A stretch of DNA of 50,253 nt, from positions 1 through 50,253 of the forward strand of contig NZ_JAIEPC010000063.1 in NCBI RefSeq assembly GCF_019749955.1, in the 5' to 3' direction. The DNA is from Sphingomonas sp. (GTDB lineage Bacteria; Pseudomonadota; Alphaproteobacteria; Sphingomonadales; Sphingomonadaceae). Every line of letters begins with the position of its first letter. The stretch's first letter is position 1. Both the position numbers and the translations under genes were made by a program. Below the pieces are notes generated by a model that was not told the origin of the DNA, made no database searches, and worked only from the letters and a program-made list of their open reading frames with translations. Below, one piece after another: positions 27,303-37,679 of the stretch.

Positions 27303-28616
27303 CTAAACCCCATGCTTCGATGGCGCGTGCGGCGGCTCGATCTCGGGTTCTTCGGGGTCGTCGAGCTGCCCTTCCCAGCGCGCGACGACCGCCGTCGCCA
27401 CCGCATTGCCGACGACATTGGTGCCCGACCGCCCCATGTCGAGGAACTGGTCGACCGGCAGGATCAGCAGCAGCCCGGCTTCGGGAATGCCGAACTGGCC
27501 CATCACCGCGGCAATCACGACCAGCGACGCGCGCGGCACCCCGGCGATCCCCTTCGATGTCACCATCAGGATCAGCAGCATCAGGATCTGCGTCCCGATC
27601 GGCAAGTCGATGCCATAAACGCGCGCGATGAACAAAGTCGCGAAGGTCATGTACATCATCGACCCGTCGAGATTGAACGAGTAGCCGAGCGGCAGCACGA
27701 AGCTCGCGATCTTGGGTGGCACACCGAACCGGTCGAGCGCTTCGAGCGTGCGCGGATAGGCGGCTTCGGACGAGGCGGTCGAGAAAGCGAGCAAGATCGG
27801 CTCGCGGATATAGCGCAGCAGCGTGCCCGCGCGCGGGCCGATGAACACAAATGCCGCGCCGAACAGCACGAGCCACAAAAAGGCGAGGCCGACATAAAAG
27901 CTGCCGACGAACAGCCCGAGGGTCACAATGATGCCGAGCCCGTTGACGGCAATCGTCGCGGTGATCGCCGCGAACACCGCGAGCGGGGCGACGCGCATCA
28001 CATAATCGGTGATCTGGAGCATCATCGCCGCCAGCGCCTCGGCCCCCGCGACGATCGGCTTGCCGCGCTCGCCGATCGCGGTCAGCGCAACGCCGGCGAA
28101 GATCGAGAAGACGACGATCTGGATGATCTCGTTCTTGGCCATCGCGTCGACGATCGACGTCGCCACGATATGGGTGATGAAGTTGGACAGGCTGAAAGCC
28201 GACTTTTCCAGCCCCACCGTCTCGCTCGGCGGCGGCAGCTTGAAGCCAAAGCCCTGGCCCGGCGCGACGATATCGACGATCCATTCGATCGCGTGGAACA
28301 GCACGAGGCCCATGCTGAGCGAGATCAGCGACGCGGTGATGAACCAGCCCATCGTGCGCGCGCCGATCCGCCCGAGTGCGGCAGTATCGCCCATATGCGC
28401 AATGCCGACGACGAGGGTGGAGAAGACGAGGGGCGCGATGATCATCTTGATCAGCCGCAGAAAAATGTCGGTGACGATCTTGAACCCGCCCGCGATGTCC
28501 TTCAGCCGCGCGGTGGCTTCCGCGCTGCCATCGGCAATCGTGCTGTTGATCACCCAACCGGTGAACAGGCCAAGCACTAGCCCGATCATGATGTACAAGG
28601 TCAGCCGCTTGGCCAT
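27303..28616 (-). CDS. Dicarboxylate/amino acid:cation symporter (DAACS family)
   Basis: A 437-residue inner-membrane transporter of the GltP/DctA family. It has eight or so hydrophobic segments and starts MAKRLTLYIMIGLVLGLFTG. The transport core shows the serine-rich hairpin FSTASSEAAYPRTLEAL, the NLDGSMMYMTFATLFIA segment in helix 7, and VPRASLVVIAAVMGQFGIPEAG, VDQFLDMGRSGTNVVGNAVATAVV near the end. Members import glutamate, aspartate or C4-dicarboxylates with H+ or Na+; which one cannot be told here. The gene is divergent from the M24 peptidase gene. Confidence 0.93.
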   Translation of the reverse strand: MAKRLTLYIMIGLVLGLFTGWVINSTIADGSAEATARLKDIAGGFKIVTDIFLRLIKMIIAPLVFSTLVVGIAHMGDTAALGRIGARTMGWFITASLISLSMGLVLFHAIEWIVDIVAPGQGFGFKLPPPSETVGLEKSAFSLSNFITHIVATSIVDAMAKNEIIQIVVFSIFAGVALTAIGERGKPIVAGAEALAAMMLQITDYVMRVAPLAVFAAITATIAVNGLGIIVTLGLFVGSFYVGLAFLWLVLFGAAFVFIGPRAGTLLRYIREPILLAFSTASSEAAYPRTLEALDRFGVPPKIASFVLPLGYSFNLDGSMMYMTFATLFIARVYGIDLPIGTQILMLLILMVTSKGIAGVPRASLVVIAAVMGQFGIPEAGLLLILPVDQFLDMGRSGTNVVGNAVATAVVARWEGQLDDPEEPEIEPPHAPSKHGV

Positions 28617-28713
28617 TACATGCTCCCCAATTCCTGCCCGCCAGCGAAGGGGATTGCGGCGCCCCGGTCAAGCGCCCTATCGCTGGTCGACGAAAAAACG
28701 GGGGAAGCGCCGC

Positions 28714-29973
28714 ATGCAACAGGGTTTCACGATCGACCGGCGCAGCCTCATCGTCGGCGCGGCAGTGGCGCCGTTGCTGTGCTCGGCAGCCGCGCGGGCA
28801 GCGGCCCCCGATCTGGCGGGCCTCGCCGATATGACGCGCGACGTCGCGCCGATCACCGCTGCCGAACGCGCCGCCCGCCTCGCCAAGGCGCAGAGGCTGA
28901 TGAAAGCGAACGGCATCGACGCGGTGCTGATCGAGCCGGGGGCGAGCCTCGTCTATTTCACCGGCGTGCGCTGGGGCCGCAGCGAGCGGCTGACGGCGGC
29001 GGTGCTGCCGGTCGAGGGGCCAGTGCTGATCGTCACGCCCTTCTTCGAAGAACCCTCGGTCCGCCAGACGCTGGCGGTCGAGGCCGAAGTGCGCGTGTGG
29101 CAGGAAGATCAGTCGCCGGTCGCGCTGATCGCCGCCTGGCTCAAGGCGCGCAAGCTGACGGGCGCGATCGGCATCGAGGAAACCGCGCGCTTCTTCGCGT
29201 CGAACGGGCTGGCGCGCGCACTCCCCGCCGCGCGGATCGTGTCGGCCAATCCGGTGGTGCGCGGGTGCCGGGGCAGCAAGTCGGCAGCCGAAATCGCACT
29301 GATGCAAAAGGCGAGCGACATCACCATTGCCGCCTATCGCTGGACCTGGCCGCGCGTCGAGAAAGGCATGACGCCCGCCGATATCGGCGCGCTGATGAAT
29401 GCTGCGACGGCCAAGCTCGGCGGCGATCCCGGCTTTGCGCTGGTCCTGATCGGCGAAGCAGCGGCCTATCCGCACGGCAGCCGCGCGCCGCAGCGCGTGG
29501 GCGATGGCCAGATCGTGCTGATGGACTGCGGCTGCTCGGTCGAAGGCTATCAGTCCGACATCTCGCGCACCTTTGTCTATGGCACGCCAAACGCCGAGCA
29601 ACGCAAGGTCTGGGATCAGGTCGCAGCGGGCCAGCAGATCGCGTTCAAGGCGGCGCAGGTGGGCGCGGCGGCGGGATCGGTCGACGATGCCGTGCGGCGG
29701 CAATATGCGGCGTGGGGCTATGGCCCTGACTATAAGCTCCCCGGCCTGTCGCACCGCACCGGCCACGGCATCGGCCTCGACGGGCATGAACCCGTCAATC
29801 TCGTGCGCGGCGAGACGACGAAGCTCGCGCCGGGCATGTGCTTTTCAAACGAGCCCGGCATTTACTTGCCCGGCAAATTTGGCGTGCGGCTCGAGGACTG
29901 CTTCCACATGACGCCGGCGGGGCCGGTGTGGTTCAGCGAGCCGCCCAAGTCACTCGACGCACCGTTGGGGTAG
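28714..29973 (+). CDS. Tat-exported M24-family (Xaa-Pro-type) peptidase
   Basis: A 419-residue protein. The ATG at 28714 gives MQQGFTIDRRSLIVGAAVAP, a twin-arginine signal followed by a hydrophobic stretch and an Ala-rich cleavage region; GGGGGAAG precedes it. The N-terminal creatinase-like domain runs to about residue 190. The pita-bread catalytic domain shows metal ligands Asp in MDCGCSVEGYQSDISRTF, His in SHRTGHGIGLDGHE, Glu in FSNEPGIY, and Glu in GVRLEDCF. It would remove N-terminal residues preceding proline, or act as a related dipeptidase. Tat export implies folding with its metals in the cytoplasm. Confidence 0.92.
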   Translation: MQQGFTIDRRSLIVGAAVAPLLCSAAARAAAPDLAGLADMTRDVAPITAAERAARLAKAQRLMKANGIDAVLIEPGASLVYFTGVRWGRSERLTAAVLPVEGPVLIVTPFFEEPSVRQTLAVEAEVRVWQEDQSPVALIAAWLKARKLTGAIGIEETARFFASNGLARALPAARIVSANPVVRGCRGSKSAAEIALMQKASDITIAAYRWTWPRVEKGMTPADIGALMNAATAKLGGDPGFALVLIGEAAAYPHGSRAPQRVGDGQIVLMDCGCSVEGYQSDISRTFVYGTPNAEQRKVWDQVAAGQQIAFKAAQVGAAAGSVDDAVRRQYAAWGYGPDYKLPGLSHRTGHGIGLDGHEPVNLVRGETTKLAPGMCFSNEPGIYLPGKFGVRLEDCFHMTPAGPVWFSEPPKSLDAPLG

Positions 29974-30013
29974 GGGAAAGAACTTTTCAATATTGTTGGG
30001 CTAATCGAATGTA

Positions 30014-30580
30014 ATGAACGCCGTTACACCAGTCGAACCGACGCTAGATACTGCCGTTTGGGATCGAGCGACTCGGGCGGCCAATCAGTGGCGCAGCGAA
30101 GCCATTGATGTGTTGGCGCAAGGCGAAGCCTTGGTGACGGAGATGCTGCTTACGCTGCACGCTGTCCACGGGCGTGGCGCCAAGGTGAAGCTCAGGCAAC
30201 TGTTGGGCCAGCGGCTCGCCGATCTGCACGACGCAATCAAGACCGACGGGCCGTTCGCGACCGAAGGTAAATGTGCCGTCGCTCGGCTCGCAAAGTTTCG
30301 CGAACATGAAACGTTGCGCGCCACGCTCTGTCACGGCGTGGCTACGGTCGCGCTCGACCGTCAACGGCGCTGGATAATGGTGATCAAGCTGGCGGCGCTC
30401 GATTCCTCGGGCGCCAAACGCACGAAGCTCGTCATCGATGGGGACGAGGCCGCGCCGCTGCTCGCCGAGTTGCAGGCCGATGTGCGAAACCTTCGGTCGG
30501 CTATGGGCCAAATCACGGCTGCACTAAAGAGCACGACCGTTGCTAAGGCACCTCAACAACCGGTCGTCACTGCGGCATGA
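30014..30580 (+). CDS. Hypothetical protein, predicted soluble
   Basis: A 188-residue protein with no signal peptide or membrane helix. Helical N-terminal part (SEAIDVLAQGEALVTEMLLTLHAV), a central segment AKFREHETLRATLCHGVATVALDRQRRWIMVIKLAALD, and a C-terminal helix with a Thr/Ala/Pro-rich tail. I do not recognise the family. It lies 40 bp after the M24 gene and seven bp before the cyclophilin gene on the same strand, so it could be co-transcribed with the latter. Codon usage looks slightly less GC-biased than that of the neighbours. Confidence 0.6.
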   Translation: MNAVTPVEPTLDTAVWDRATRAANQWRSEAIDVLAQGEALVTEMLLTLHAVHGRGAKVKLRQLLGQRLADLHDAIKTDGPFATEGKCAVARLAKFREHETLRATLCHGVATVALDRQRRWIMVIKLAALDSSGAKRTKLVIDGDEAAPLLAELQADVRNLRSAMGQITAALKSTTVAKAPQQPVVTAA

Positions 30581-30587
30581 TCGCCAC

Positions 30588-31259
30588 ATGACCCGCCGAT
30601 TCGCCGCCGCCATCCTGCTCCCCCTCGCGCTCGCCACCGCCGCGCATGCCGCCCCTCCGCGCAAGAAGCCCGCACCCCCGCCGCCGCCCAAACCAGCACC
30701 GATCGGCGACACGGTGCGGATTGCGCTCACGACCGAAGCCGGCGTCATCACGCTCGAACTCGATCACAAGCGCGCGCCGATCACGACCGAGAATTTCGTT
30801 GTCTATGTCGATCAGAAGCGCTTCGACGGCACCGTATTTTACCGCGCGCTGCGCCTGCCATGGGGCGATGCGCCCAACGGGCTGATCCAAGGCGGCACGC
30901 AAAACGACCCCAAGCGCATCCTGAAGCCCATCGCGCATGAACCGACGACGCAGACCGGCATCCTCCACAAGGCGTGGGCGATCTCGATGGCGCGCTATGA
31001 TCCCGGCACCGCGACCGGCGATTTCTCGATCATGCTCGGCGATCAGCCCGCGCTCGATGCTGATCCCAAGGCGAGCGGTGACAATGCTGGCTATGCCGCC
31101 TTCGGCCGGGTCACCGACGGCAAGGATGTCGTCGTCAAGATTTTCAACGCGCCGGTCGATCCGGCCAAAGGTGAGGGCGGCATGAAGGGCCAGATCATCG
31201 CCGCGCCGATCAGGATCGTCAGCGCGCGGCGCTTGCCCGACCCGCCGCCACAGCCTTGA
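30588..31259 (+). CDS. Exported cyclophilin-type peptidyl-prolyl isomerase
   Basis: A 223-residue protein with a signal peptide (MTRRFAAAILLPLALATAAHA) and a Pro/Lys-rich linker. A cyclophilin fold follows: TEAGVITLELDHKRAPITTENFVVYVD, FDGTVFYRALR, GLIQGGTQNDP, and a YAAFGRVTDGKDVV strand near the end. It catalyses cis-trans isomerisation at proline and assists protein folding in the periplasm. The start at 30588 was chosen because the signal begins there; the longer frame from 30540 would overlap the previous gene. Some active-site residues of classic cyclophilins (the FH-RV pattern) are replaced (FYRALR), so activity could be reduced. Confidence 0.88.
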   Translation: MTRRFAAAILLPLALATAAHAAPPRKKPAPPPPPKPAPIGDTVRIALTTEAGVITLELDHKRAPITTENFVVYVDQKRFDGTVFYRALRLPWGDAPNGLIQGGTQNDPKRILKPIAHEPTTQTGILHKAWAISMARYDPGTATGDFSIMLGDQPALDADPKASGDNAGYAAFGRVTDGKDVVVKIFNAPVDPAKGEGGMKGQIIAAPIRIVSARRLPDPPPQP

Positions 31260-31316
31260 GCGGGCCGGATAACCGTTTCGCTTGAGCAAGCCGCACGCGC
31301 GCCCTAGATCGGGTGC

Positions 31317-33977
31317 ATGACCTCGACCAATGATATCCGCCGCTCCTTCCTCGATTACTTCGAACGCGAAGGCCATGCGCGCGTCGCATCCGCACCTTTG
31401 GTGCCGCACAACGACCCGACGCTGATGTTCGTCAACGCGGGGATGGTGCCGTTCAAGAATGTGTTCACGGGGCTGGAGAGCCGCCCCTATGTGACCGCCG
31501 TGTCGAGCCAGAAATGCGTGCGCGCGGGCGGCAAGCACAATGATCTCGACAATGTCGGCTATACCGCGCGGCACCATACTTTCTTCGAAATGCTCGGCAA
31601 TTTCTCCTTCGGTGATTATTTCAAGGACCGCGCGATCACGCTCGCGTGGAATCTGATCACCAAGGAATGGGGGATCGATCCCAGCCGGCTCACCGTCACT
31701 GTCTACCACACCGATGATGAAGCCTATGATCTGTGGAAGCGCATCGCGGGCCTGCCCGGCGAGCGCATCATCCGCATCGCGACCAACGACAATTTCTGGT
31801 CGATGGGCGATACGGGGCCATGCGGGCCGTGTTCGGAAATCTTCTACGACCACGGCGATCACATTCCCGGCGGCCCACCCGGATCGCCTGATGAGGATGG
31901 CGACCGCTTTGTCGAGATCTGGAATCTCGTCTTCATGCAGTTCGAGCAAGCTGCCGACGGCAACCGCACCCCGCTGCCGCGCCCATCGATCGACACCGGC
32001 ATGGGCATCGAGCGCGTCGCCGCTGTGCTACAGGGCGTGCACGACAATTACGACACCGATACCTTCAAGGCGCTGATCGCCGCCTCGACCGCGCTGACGG
32101 GCACGCTGGCCGAGGGCGCTGCCAAGGCGAGCCACCGCGTGATTGCCGATCATCTGCGCTCGGCCGGGTTCCTCGTGGCGGATGGCGTGCTGCCCGCCAA
32201 CGAGGGCCGCGGCTATGTGCTGCGGCGGATCATGCGCCGCGCGATGCGGCATGCGCATATATTGGGCGCGAAGACGCCGCTGATGCACCGGCTGGTCCCC
32301 GCGCTGGTGGCGGAGATGGGCGCGGCTTATCCCGAGCTCGTCCGCGCGCAGCCTCTGATCGAGGCGACCTTGCTGCAAGAGGAAACGCGCTTCCGCCGCA
32401 CGCTCGAAAACGGGCTCAAGCTGCTCGACGAAGCCACGGCGGGCATGGCGGCGGGCGCGACCCTGCCGGGCGAAACCGCGTTCAAGCTCTACGACACCTA
32501 TGGCTTCCCCTATGATCTGACCGAGGATGCTCTGCGCGCGCAAGGCTTCGGCATCGACCGCGCGGGCTTCGACACGGCGATGGCCGAACAGAAGCGGGCT
32601 GCGCGCGCTGCGTGGAAGGGATCAGGCGAGCGTGCCTCCGACGATGTCTGGTTCGACATTGCCGAGGAACATGGCGGCACCGAATTCACGGGCTACACCG
32701 CCGACACCGGCGAGGGGCAGGTGATTGCCATCGTCAAAGACGGCGCACGGATCGAGCGGGCAGGGGCGAGCGAGAGCGTTGTCATCCTGACCAATCAGAC
32801 GCCTTTCTACGCCGAAAGCGGCGGTCAGATGGGCGATGCCGGGACGATCACCGGTGATGGCGGGTTGGTCGTGCGGGTCGAGGATACCGCCAAGGCGCTC
32901 GGCCGTTTGCACGCGCATCAGAGCGTGATCGAGGCCGGATCGGTCGCGGTCGGCGATAAGGTGCGGCTTGCGATCGATACTGCGCGACGCGGGCAAGTGC
33001 GGGCCAATCACTCGGCGACGCATTTGCTCCACGCGGCCCTTCGCGAACGGCTCGGGCATCATGTTAGCCAGAAGGGCAGCCTGGTCGCGCCCGACCGGCT
33101 GCGCTTCGATTTTTCCCACCAGCAGGCGATGACGGCGGCTGAAATCGCGCAGGTTGAAGCCGATGTGAATCGCCAGATTCGCGGCAATGCCCCGGTGACG
33201 ACGCGGCTGATGACCCCCGACGATGCGATTGCGGCAGGCGCGATGGCGCTGTTCGGCGAGAAATATGGCGATGAAGTGCGCGTGCTGAGCATGGGGGCCG
33301 AGGCCGACAAATCCTATTCGGTCGAACTGTGCGGCGGCACGCATGTTGGCGCGCTGGGCGACATCGCGCTGGTGAAGATCGTGAGTGAAAGTGCCGTCTC
33401 AAGCGGCATCCGCCGGATCGAGGCACTGACGGGCGAGGCGGCACGGCTGTGGCTAGCCGATCGCGACGAGAAGCTGCGCGAGACGGCGGCGTCGCTCCGC
33501 GCATCGCCCGACGAAGTGCCCGCGCGCGTCGCGGCTTTGGTCGAGGACCGGCGGCGGTTGGAGCGCGAACTGGCCGAAGCCAAGAAGGCGCTCGCACTCG
33601 GCGGTGGCGGCGGTGCGGCGCCGGCAGGCCCCGAACACGTCGGCGGGGTGAATTTCCTCGCGCAAGTCGTCGAAGGGCTCGATCCCAAGGGCCTGCGCGG
33701 CGCGGTCGACGATGCCAAGGCGCGGATCGGGTCGGGCGTCGCGATGATCGTCGCGGTCAACGAAGGCCGCGCCTCGGTCGCGGTCGGGGTGTCAAGCGAT
33801 CTCACCGGCAGTCACAATGCCGTCGATCTGCTGCGCGCCGCCGTCGCGGCGCTCGGCGGGCAGGGCGGTGGCGGCCGCCCCGACATGGCGCAGGGCGGCG
33901 GGCCGGAAGGCGACAAGGCAGCAGAGGCGGTGGCGGCGGTGAAGGCCGTACTGGAGGGGCAGGCGGTCGCGGCTTAA
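31317..33977 (+). CDS. alaS: Alanyl-tRNA synthetase
   Basis: An 886-residue class II synthetase charging tRNA-Ala. The catalytic domain starts [19 protein letters not shown], with motif 2 in [22 protein letters not shown] and motif 3 in [15 protein letters not shown]. The editing domain has the zinc-binding HSATHLLH and, about 105 residues later, CGGTH, which remove misacylated Ser and Gly. The C-terminal coiled coil and DHHA1-like domain contain a Gly-rich stretch ([10 protein letters not shown]) and end after [20 protein letters not shown]. Full length. It marks the chromosomal flank of the photosynthesis cluster. Confidence 0.98.
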   Translation: MTSTNDIRRSFLDYFEREGHARVASAPLVPHNDPTLMFVNAGMVPFKNVFTGLESRPYVTAVSSQKCVRAGGKHNDLDNVGYTARHHTFFEMLGNFSFGDYFKDRAITLAWNLITKEWGIDPSRLTVTVYHTDDEAYDLWKRIAGLPGERIIRIATNDNFWSMGDTGPCGPCSEIFYDHGDHIPGGPPGSPDEDGDRFVEIWNLVFMQFEQAADGNRTPLPRPSIDTGMGIERVAAVLQGVHDNYDTDTFKALIAASTALTGTLAEGAAKASHRVIADHLRSAGFLVADGVLPANEGRGYVLRRIMRRAMRHAHILGAKTPLMHRLVPALVAEMGAAYPELVRAQPLIEATLLQEETRFRRTLENGLKLLDEATAGMAAGATLPGETAFKLYDTYGFPYDLTEDALRAQGFGIDRAGFDTAMAEQKRAARAAWKGSGERASDDVWFDIAEEHGGTEFTGYTADTGEGQVIAIVKDGARIERAGASESVVILTNQTPFYAESGGQMGDAGTITGDGGLVVRVEDTAKALGRLHAHQSVIEAGSVAVGDKVRLAIDTARRGQVRANHSATHLLHAALRERLGHHVSQKGSLVAPDRLRFDFSHQQAMTAAEIAQVEADVNRQIRGNAPVTTRLMTPDDAIAAGAMALFGEKYGDEVRVLSMGAEADKSYSVELCGGTHVGALGDIALVKIVSESAVSSGIRRIEALTGEAARLWLADRDEKLRETAASLRASPDEVPARVAALVEDRRRLERELAEAKKALALGGGGGAAPAGPEHVGGVNFLAQVVEGLDPKGLRGAVDDAKARIGSGVAMIVAVNEGRASVAVGVSSDLTGSHNAVDLLRAAVAALGGQGGGGRPDMAQGGGPEGDKAAEAVAAVKAVLEGQAVAA

Positions 33978-34054
33978 GCCGCCGTTGACCGTGTCTCCCT
34001 ACTCGCTCGCAATCTCAATGCGATAGTCCGAGCAGAATCGACAGGGAGAAGACG

Positions 34055-34534
34055 ATGCTGACCGCCGTGCTCGTGCAAATTGCGACTGTTGTCTCGCCGG
34101 GCGATCCGCCGCCGCCAATCATTCGGGTCCCAATAATCTCGGGTGAAGTCGCCAACCTCGACGTCGAGGTCCGCGACCGCGACGAAGTGCTCTTCAAGGG
34201 GCCGCTCCGTGTCGCGGCAGAGCGTGCGGCGAACTACAATCGGGAAACCAGCGACGCGCCCCCCAATGCGTGCCCAAACACGACAATCGGCGATGAGCCA
34301 AGACTGGCGAACCAAATGTCGGGCATCCGCGTGACCATCATGTCCGGCTATCGCTCTGGAGAGCCGAAGATGTTCACGATGAGCGTGCGCTACACTCGAC
34401 CGCTGCCCGTCACATGCCCGAACCCGCCGGGCACGCGAACCTTGGAAATCGCGCAGCGCTTTGCGCTGGCGCGCGGATCCTCGGCAAGCTTCGCGAGCGA
34501 CGGGTTGAGCGTGACAGTGCGCCGTCGCGAATGA
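34055..34534 (+). CDS. Hypothetical protein with possible signal peptide
   Basis: A 159-residue protein. The ATG follows a good ribosome site (GACAGGGAGAAGACG). The first residues (MLTAVLVQIATVV) are weakly hydrophobic and could be a short signal peptide. The body is predicted mainly beta (PIISGEVANLDVEVRDRDEVL; IRVTIMSGYRSGEPKMFTMSV) with two cysteines (NACPN and VTCPN) that could form a disulfide. No family recognised. It sits between alaS and the convergent end of the photosynthesis operon. Confidence 0.6.
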   Translation: MLTAVLVQIATVVSPGDPPPPIIRVPIISGEVANLDVEVRDRDEVLFKGPLRVAAERAANYNRETSDAPPNACPNTTIGDEPRLANQMSGIRVTIMSGYRSGEPKMFTMSVRYTRPLPVTCPNPPGTRTLEIAQRFALARGSSASFASDGLSVTVRRRE

Positions 34535-34546
34535 TGCTGTGCCATG

Positions 34547-34578
34547 CTCCGCGGGGCTCTCGCTCAACCCCCGCGGAG
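34547..34578. terminator. Hairpin between convergent genes at the end of the photosynthesis operon
   Basis: A perfect 10-bp stem CTCCGCGGGG / CCCCGCGGAG encloses a 12-base loop. It is placed 12 bp after the plus-strand hypothetical gene and 14 bp beyond the hemA stop, so it could serve both directions. No T tract follows on either strand, so it may rely on Rho or act as an RNA-stabilising end. Confidence 0.55.
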
Positions 34579-34592
34579 TGGCTCAGACGTAA

Positions 34593-35813
34593 TCAAGCCG
34601 CCATCGAACTCCGCGCCAGTTCGCACATCGACCAGATTTCACTCAGCGTGGTCACCAGCTTGTCGATATCCGCGTCTGAATGGACGGGCGAAGGGGTGAT
34701 GCGCAGCCGCTCAGTGCCGACCGGCACGGTCGGATAGTTGATCGGCTGGACATAGATCCCGTGGTTGTCGAGCAGCCAGTCGCTGATCATTTTGCACTTC
34801 TTGGCGTCGCCAACCATCACCGGGATGATGTGGCTGGGGTTTTCCAGCGTCGGAATGCCGATCGCGTGGAGGCGACGGCGGACAGTGGCGACGCGTTCCT
34901 GGTGACGGGCGCGTTCGACCTGGCTGGTCTTCAGATGGCGGATGCTCGCGACAGCCCCGGCGGCAAGCGCCGGCGGCAGCGCGGTCGTGAAGATGAAGCC
35001 GCTGGCAAAGCTGCGGACGAAATCGATCAGCTTGGCCGATCCGGTGATGTAGCCGCCCATCACGCCATAAGCCTTGCCCAGCGTGCCTTCGATCACGTCG
35101 ATCCGGTCCATCAGGCCGCGCGCTTCGGCAACCCCGCCGCCGCGCGGGCCATAAAGGCCGACCGCATGAACTTCGTCGATATAGGTCAGCGCGCCATGCT
35201 TTTCGCACACATCGAGGATCTGCTCGATCGGCGCGATATCGCCGTCCATCGAATAGACGCTTTCGAACGCGACCAGCTTGGCGCGGCCCGGCGCGATCGC
35301 GGCGAGCTTGCGGTCGAGATCTTCCCAGTCGTTGTGGTTGAAGCGCTGGCATTCGGCGCGGCTGTGGCGGATGCCTTCGATCATCGATGCATGGTTGAGC
35401 GCGTCCGACAGCACCACGCAATCGGGCAGCTTCGCGGCGAGCGTCGACAGCGCCGCCCAGTTCGAGACATAGCCCGAAGTGAACAGCAGCGCAGCTTCCT
35501 TGCCGTGCAGATCGGCGAGTTCGGCTTCGAGCTCGACATGCGCGTGGCAGGTGCCGCTGATGTTGCGCGTGCCGCCCGCGCCCGCGCCGCAATCGTCGAG
35601 CGTCTGGTGCATCGCGTCGAGCACCGCCGGGTGCTGGCCCATGCCGAGATAGTCGTTCGAGCACCAAACGGTGACTTCGCCGACGCCATCATCGGTATAG
35701 TGGCGCGCGCGCGGGAAGGCGCCGGCCTTGCGTTCAAGCTCGGCGAAGATGCGATAGCGCCCGTCTTCTTTCAGCGCGGCAAGCTGGCTGCCGAAATATG
35801 CCTCGTAATCCAT
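34593..35813 (-). CDS. hemA: 5-aminolevulinate synthase
   Basis: A 406-residue PLP enzyme that condenses glycine with succinyl-CoA, the C4-pathway entry to all tetrapyrroles. It starts [21 protein letters not shown]; other landmarks are [69 protein letters not shown], and the cofactor lysine in [16 protein letters not shown] (about residue 245). It is the last gene of the bchF-to-hemA set, one base after puhE, so aminolevulinate supply is tied to photosystem gene expression. A second hemA elsewhere for general haem synthesis would not be surprising. Confidence 0.97.
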   Translation of the reverse strand: MDYEAYFGSQLAALKEDGRYRIFAELERKAGAFPRARHYTDDGVGEVTVWCSNDYLGMGQHPAVLDAMHQTLDDCGAGAGGTRNISGTCHAHVELEAELADLHGKEAALLFTSGYVSNWAALSTLAAKLPDCVVLSDALNHASMIEGIRHSRAECQRFNHNDWEDLDRKLAAIAPGRAKLVAFESVYSMDGDIAPIEQILDVCEKHGALTYIDEVHAVGLYGPRGGGVAEARGLMDRIDVIEGTLGKAYGVMGGYITGSAKLIDFVRSFASGFIFTTALPPALAAGAVASIRHLKTSQVERARHQERVATVRRRLHAIGIPTLENPSHIIPVMVGDAKKCKMISDWLLDNHGIYVQPINYPTVPVGTERLRITPSPVHSDADIDKLVTTLSEIWSMCELARSSMAA

Positions 35814-35814
35814 C

Positions 35815-36597
35815 TTACCTCCGCTCCGTGCTTATTGTCTTGGCCTTAACAGGCTGGGGCGTTGCCCAGCGATACATCATTGCGTCCCGGATCGGTAACA
35901 CAAGGAACAAATGCTCGACGACGCCGAGAAAAGCGAGCCCCGCGACCAGCGTATAGCTCGCGGCGACGCCGGGGTCGCGGGCCGCTTCGGCGGCAGTCCA
36001 TGCCCACCAGGTCGCGGCCGATCCCAGCGTGACCGAGACTGGAAAGAGCCAGTTGCAGCGCGCTTTGCGAAAATAGGTCTTGAGGTACGCGAGATGCGCC
36101 GGGAAGACCTCGTCCGACAGGCTCGGCACGCCGAGGAAAAGGTTGAGCTTGGCCGAGAGCCGCATCCCGAACAGCAGCGCGAATGCCAGTGGCGCGGCTT
36201 GGTTGGGCTGGCCCCAGGTCAGCGCGAACAGCAGCAGCACGGTCGCGGCGAGCGCGACTTCGTGATGGATCACCGTCGCCGTCGCCAGCTTGAACCGCGC
36301 CCAACCGCGCGCTTCGGGCGGGCAGGGCTCATGCGATGGCCCGCTGACGAAGCCCATCAGGAAGCCCATTTCGTGCCAGCCCCAGATCGCCACCGATGCG
36401 GCAAAGGCGATATAGACCGATGTCATGCTGCTGTCGCTCGCGGTCAGCACAATTGCCGCGAGTGCCATCAGCGCAACAATCCCCGCGCCGCGAAAGCTTC
36501 GGCGGAAGGTGCTGCGCGGGCGACTGTCGAGCCACACCACCGCAGCCGTCCCAAAGAACCACACCATCAGCGCGAACAGGAGCGGCGGAAAGCTCAC
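35815..36597 (-). CDS. puhE: Photosynthetic complex assembly protein PuhE
   Basis: A 260-residue integral membrane protein with about seven hydrophobic segments, starting at GTG ([22 protein letters not shown] when initiated). Conserved elements of the PuhE family (DUF3623) are [27 protein letters not shown] and [18 protein letters not shown]. In Rhodobacter loss of PuhE alters bacteriochlorophyll flux and reaction-centre assembly. The start overlaps the acsF stop by four bases; hemA follows after one base. Confidence 0.93.
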   Translation of the reverse strand: MSFPPLLFALMVWFFGTAAVVWLDSRPRSTFRRSFRGAGIVALMALAAIVLTASDSSMTSVYIAFAASVAIWGWHEMGFLMGFVSGPSHEPCPPEARGWARFKLATATVIHHEVALAATVLLLFALTWGQPNQAAPLAFALLFGMRLSAKLNLFLGVPSLSDEVFPAHLAYLKTYFRKARCNWLFPVSVTLGSAATWWAWTAAEAARDPGVAASYTLVAGLAFLGVVEHLFLVLPIRDAMMYRWATPQPVKAKTISTERR

Positions 36598-37679
36598 CAG
36601 GCCGGCACCAGCCGCACTTGGGCCGGCAGCGCGTTGCGCTGGGCGGGAATGAACAGCATCCGCACGAAAGTCGCGCCCGCCGCTGCCGTCAGCGCCAGCT
36701 TCTTGACGCGACCGATGATCCCGCCCTGTGCCCCGGCCGCATCCATTGCGTTCGAGATTTTGCGCATGCGCTCCATCCCGCGCCGGAATGCCGGTGCGTT
36801 GCTATCGACCGTCAGCGGGAACACCTGCTTCGAAATCGCCGAGCAGATATCGAACACCTGATAGTCATAATCGGTCGGGTCAACGCCGAGCGCGGCGTGG
36901 AACGACGGGCGATTGTGATCGCGCACATACATCGTCGCATAGACCGCCATCAGGAAGAATTTGATCCACAGCCGGTTATGGCCTTGCAGCAGCTTGGGAT
37001 CGTTGCGCATCAGCAGCGCGAACGCCTCACCGTGGCGGAACTCGTCGTTGCACCACTGCTCAAACCAGTTGAAAATCGGGTGGAAGCGCAGCTCAGGGTG
37101 CTTCGCGAGATGGCGATAGATCGCGATATAGCGCGCATAGCCAATTTTTTCCGACAGATAGACCGCGTAAAAGATGAACTTCGGCCGGAAGTACGTGTAT
37201 TTCTTGGTCTTGGTGAGGAACGACAGGTTCACGCCGATCCCGGCATCCTTCAACGTGTCGTTGATGAACCCCGCGTGGCGGCTTTCGTCGCGACTCAGCA
37301 GCTTGAACAGCTGCTTGATGTCGGGGTTCTTCGCGCGCTTGGCGATTTCGGCATAGAGGATGCAGCCCGAAAATTCCGACGTGAGCGAGCTGACGAGGAA
37401 GTCGACGAATTCGACGCGCAGTTCCTCGGGCAGGCTTTCGATCACACCGTCGAACGCTTCGGTGCGCTTAAAGTGGCGCTTGTTCGGATCGGACTGCATT
37501 TCGGCGATCAGCGAATCCCACTCGCGGCGGACGTTCGACACGTCGATCCGGTCGAGCGCGGCATAATCGGTGGTGTAGAAACGCGGACTCAGCACCGTTT
37601 CGCGCTGGGCGATCTTCATCGATTCGGTGTCGGTCGCCTTGGCCGAAGGAATGGCGGGGAATTTTGCCGGAGCGTTCAT
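36594..37679 (-). CDS. acsF: Mg-protoporphyrin IX monomethyl ester oxidative cyclase, AcsF
   Basis: A 361-residue diiron enzyme that uses oxygen to form ring E of bacteriochlorophyll, producing protochlorophyllide. Di-iron ligands are in [26 protein letters not shown] (the E-x-x-H motif) and [20 protein letters not shown] segment ([17 protein letters not shown]). [18 protein letters not shown] near the N terminus is typical. The oxygen-dependent cyclase, rather than a BchE, fits an aerobic lifestyle; a bchE elsewhere cannot be excluded. It is joined by ATGA overlaps to orf97 upstream and puhE downstream. Confidence 0.97.
   Translation of the reverse strand: MNAPAKFPAIPSAKATDTESMKIAQRETVLSPRFYTTDYAALDRIDVSNVRREWDSLIAEMQSDPNKRHFKRTEAFDGVIESLPEELRVEFVDFLVSSLTSEFSGCILYAEIAKRAKNPDIKQLFKLLSRDESRHAGFINDTLKDAGIGVNLSFLTKTKKYTYFRPKFIFYAVYLSEKIGYARYIAIYRHLAKHPELRFHPIFNWFEQWCNDEFRHGEAFALLMRNDPKLLQGHNRLWIKFFLMAVYATMYVRDHNRPSFHAALGVDPTDYDYQVFDICSAISKQVFPLTVDSNAPAFRRGMERMRKISNAMDAAGAQGGIIGRVKKLALTAAAGATFVRMLFIPAQRNALPAQVRLVPAW

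Noticed and set aside
27166..29787. An 873-codon open frame on the minus strand covering parts of the symporter and M24 genes
   Set aside because: It runs out of frame through two well-identified genes on different strands and the REP-like repeat. Its translation is Arg/Ala-rich with no domain pattern. Long antisense frames are expected at this GC content.
33969..33982. 14-bp palindrome GCGGCTTAAGCCGC at the alaS stop
   Set aside because: It has no loop, so it cannot form a proper RNA hairpin, and no T tract follows; it is not called as a terminator.
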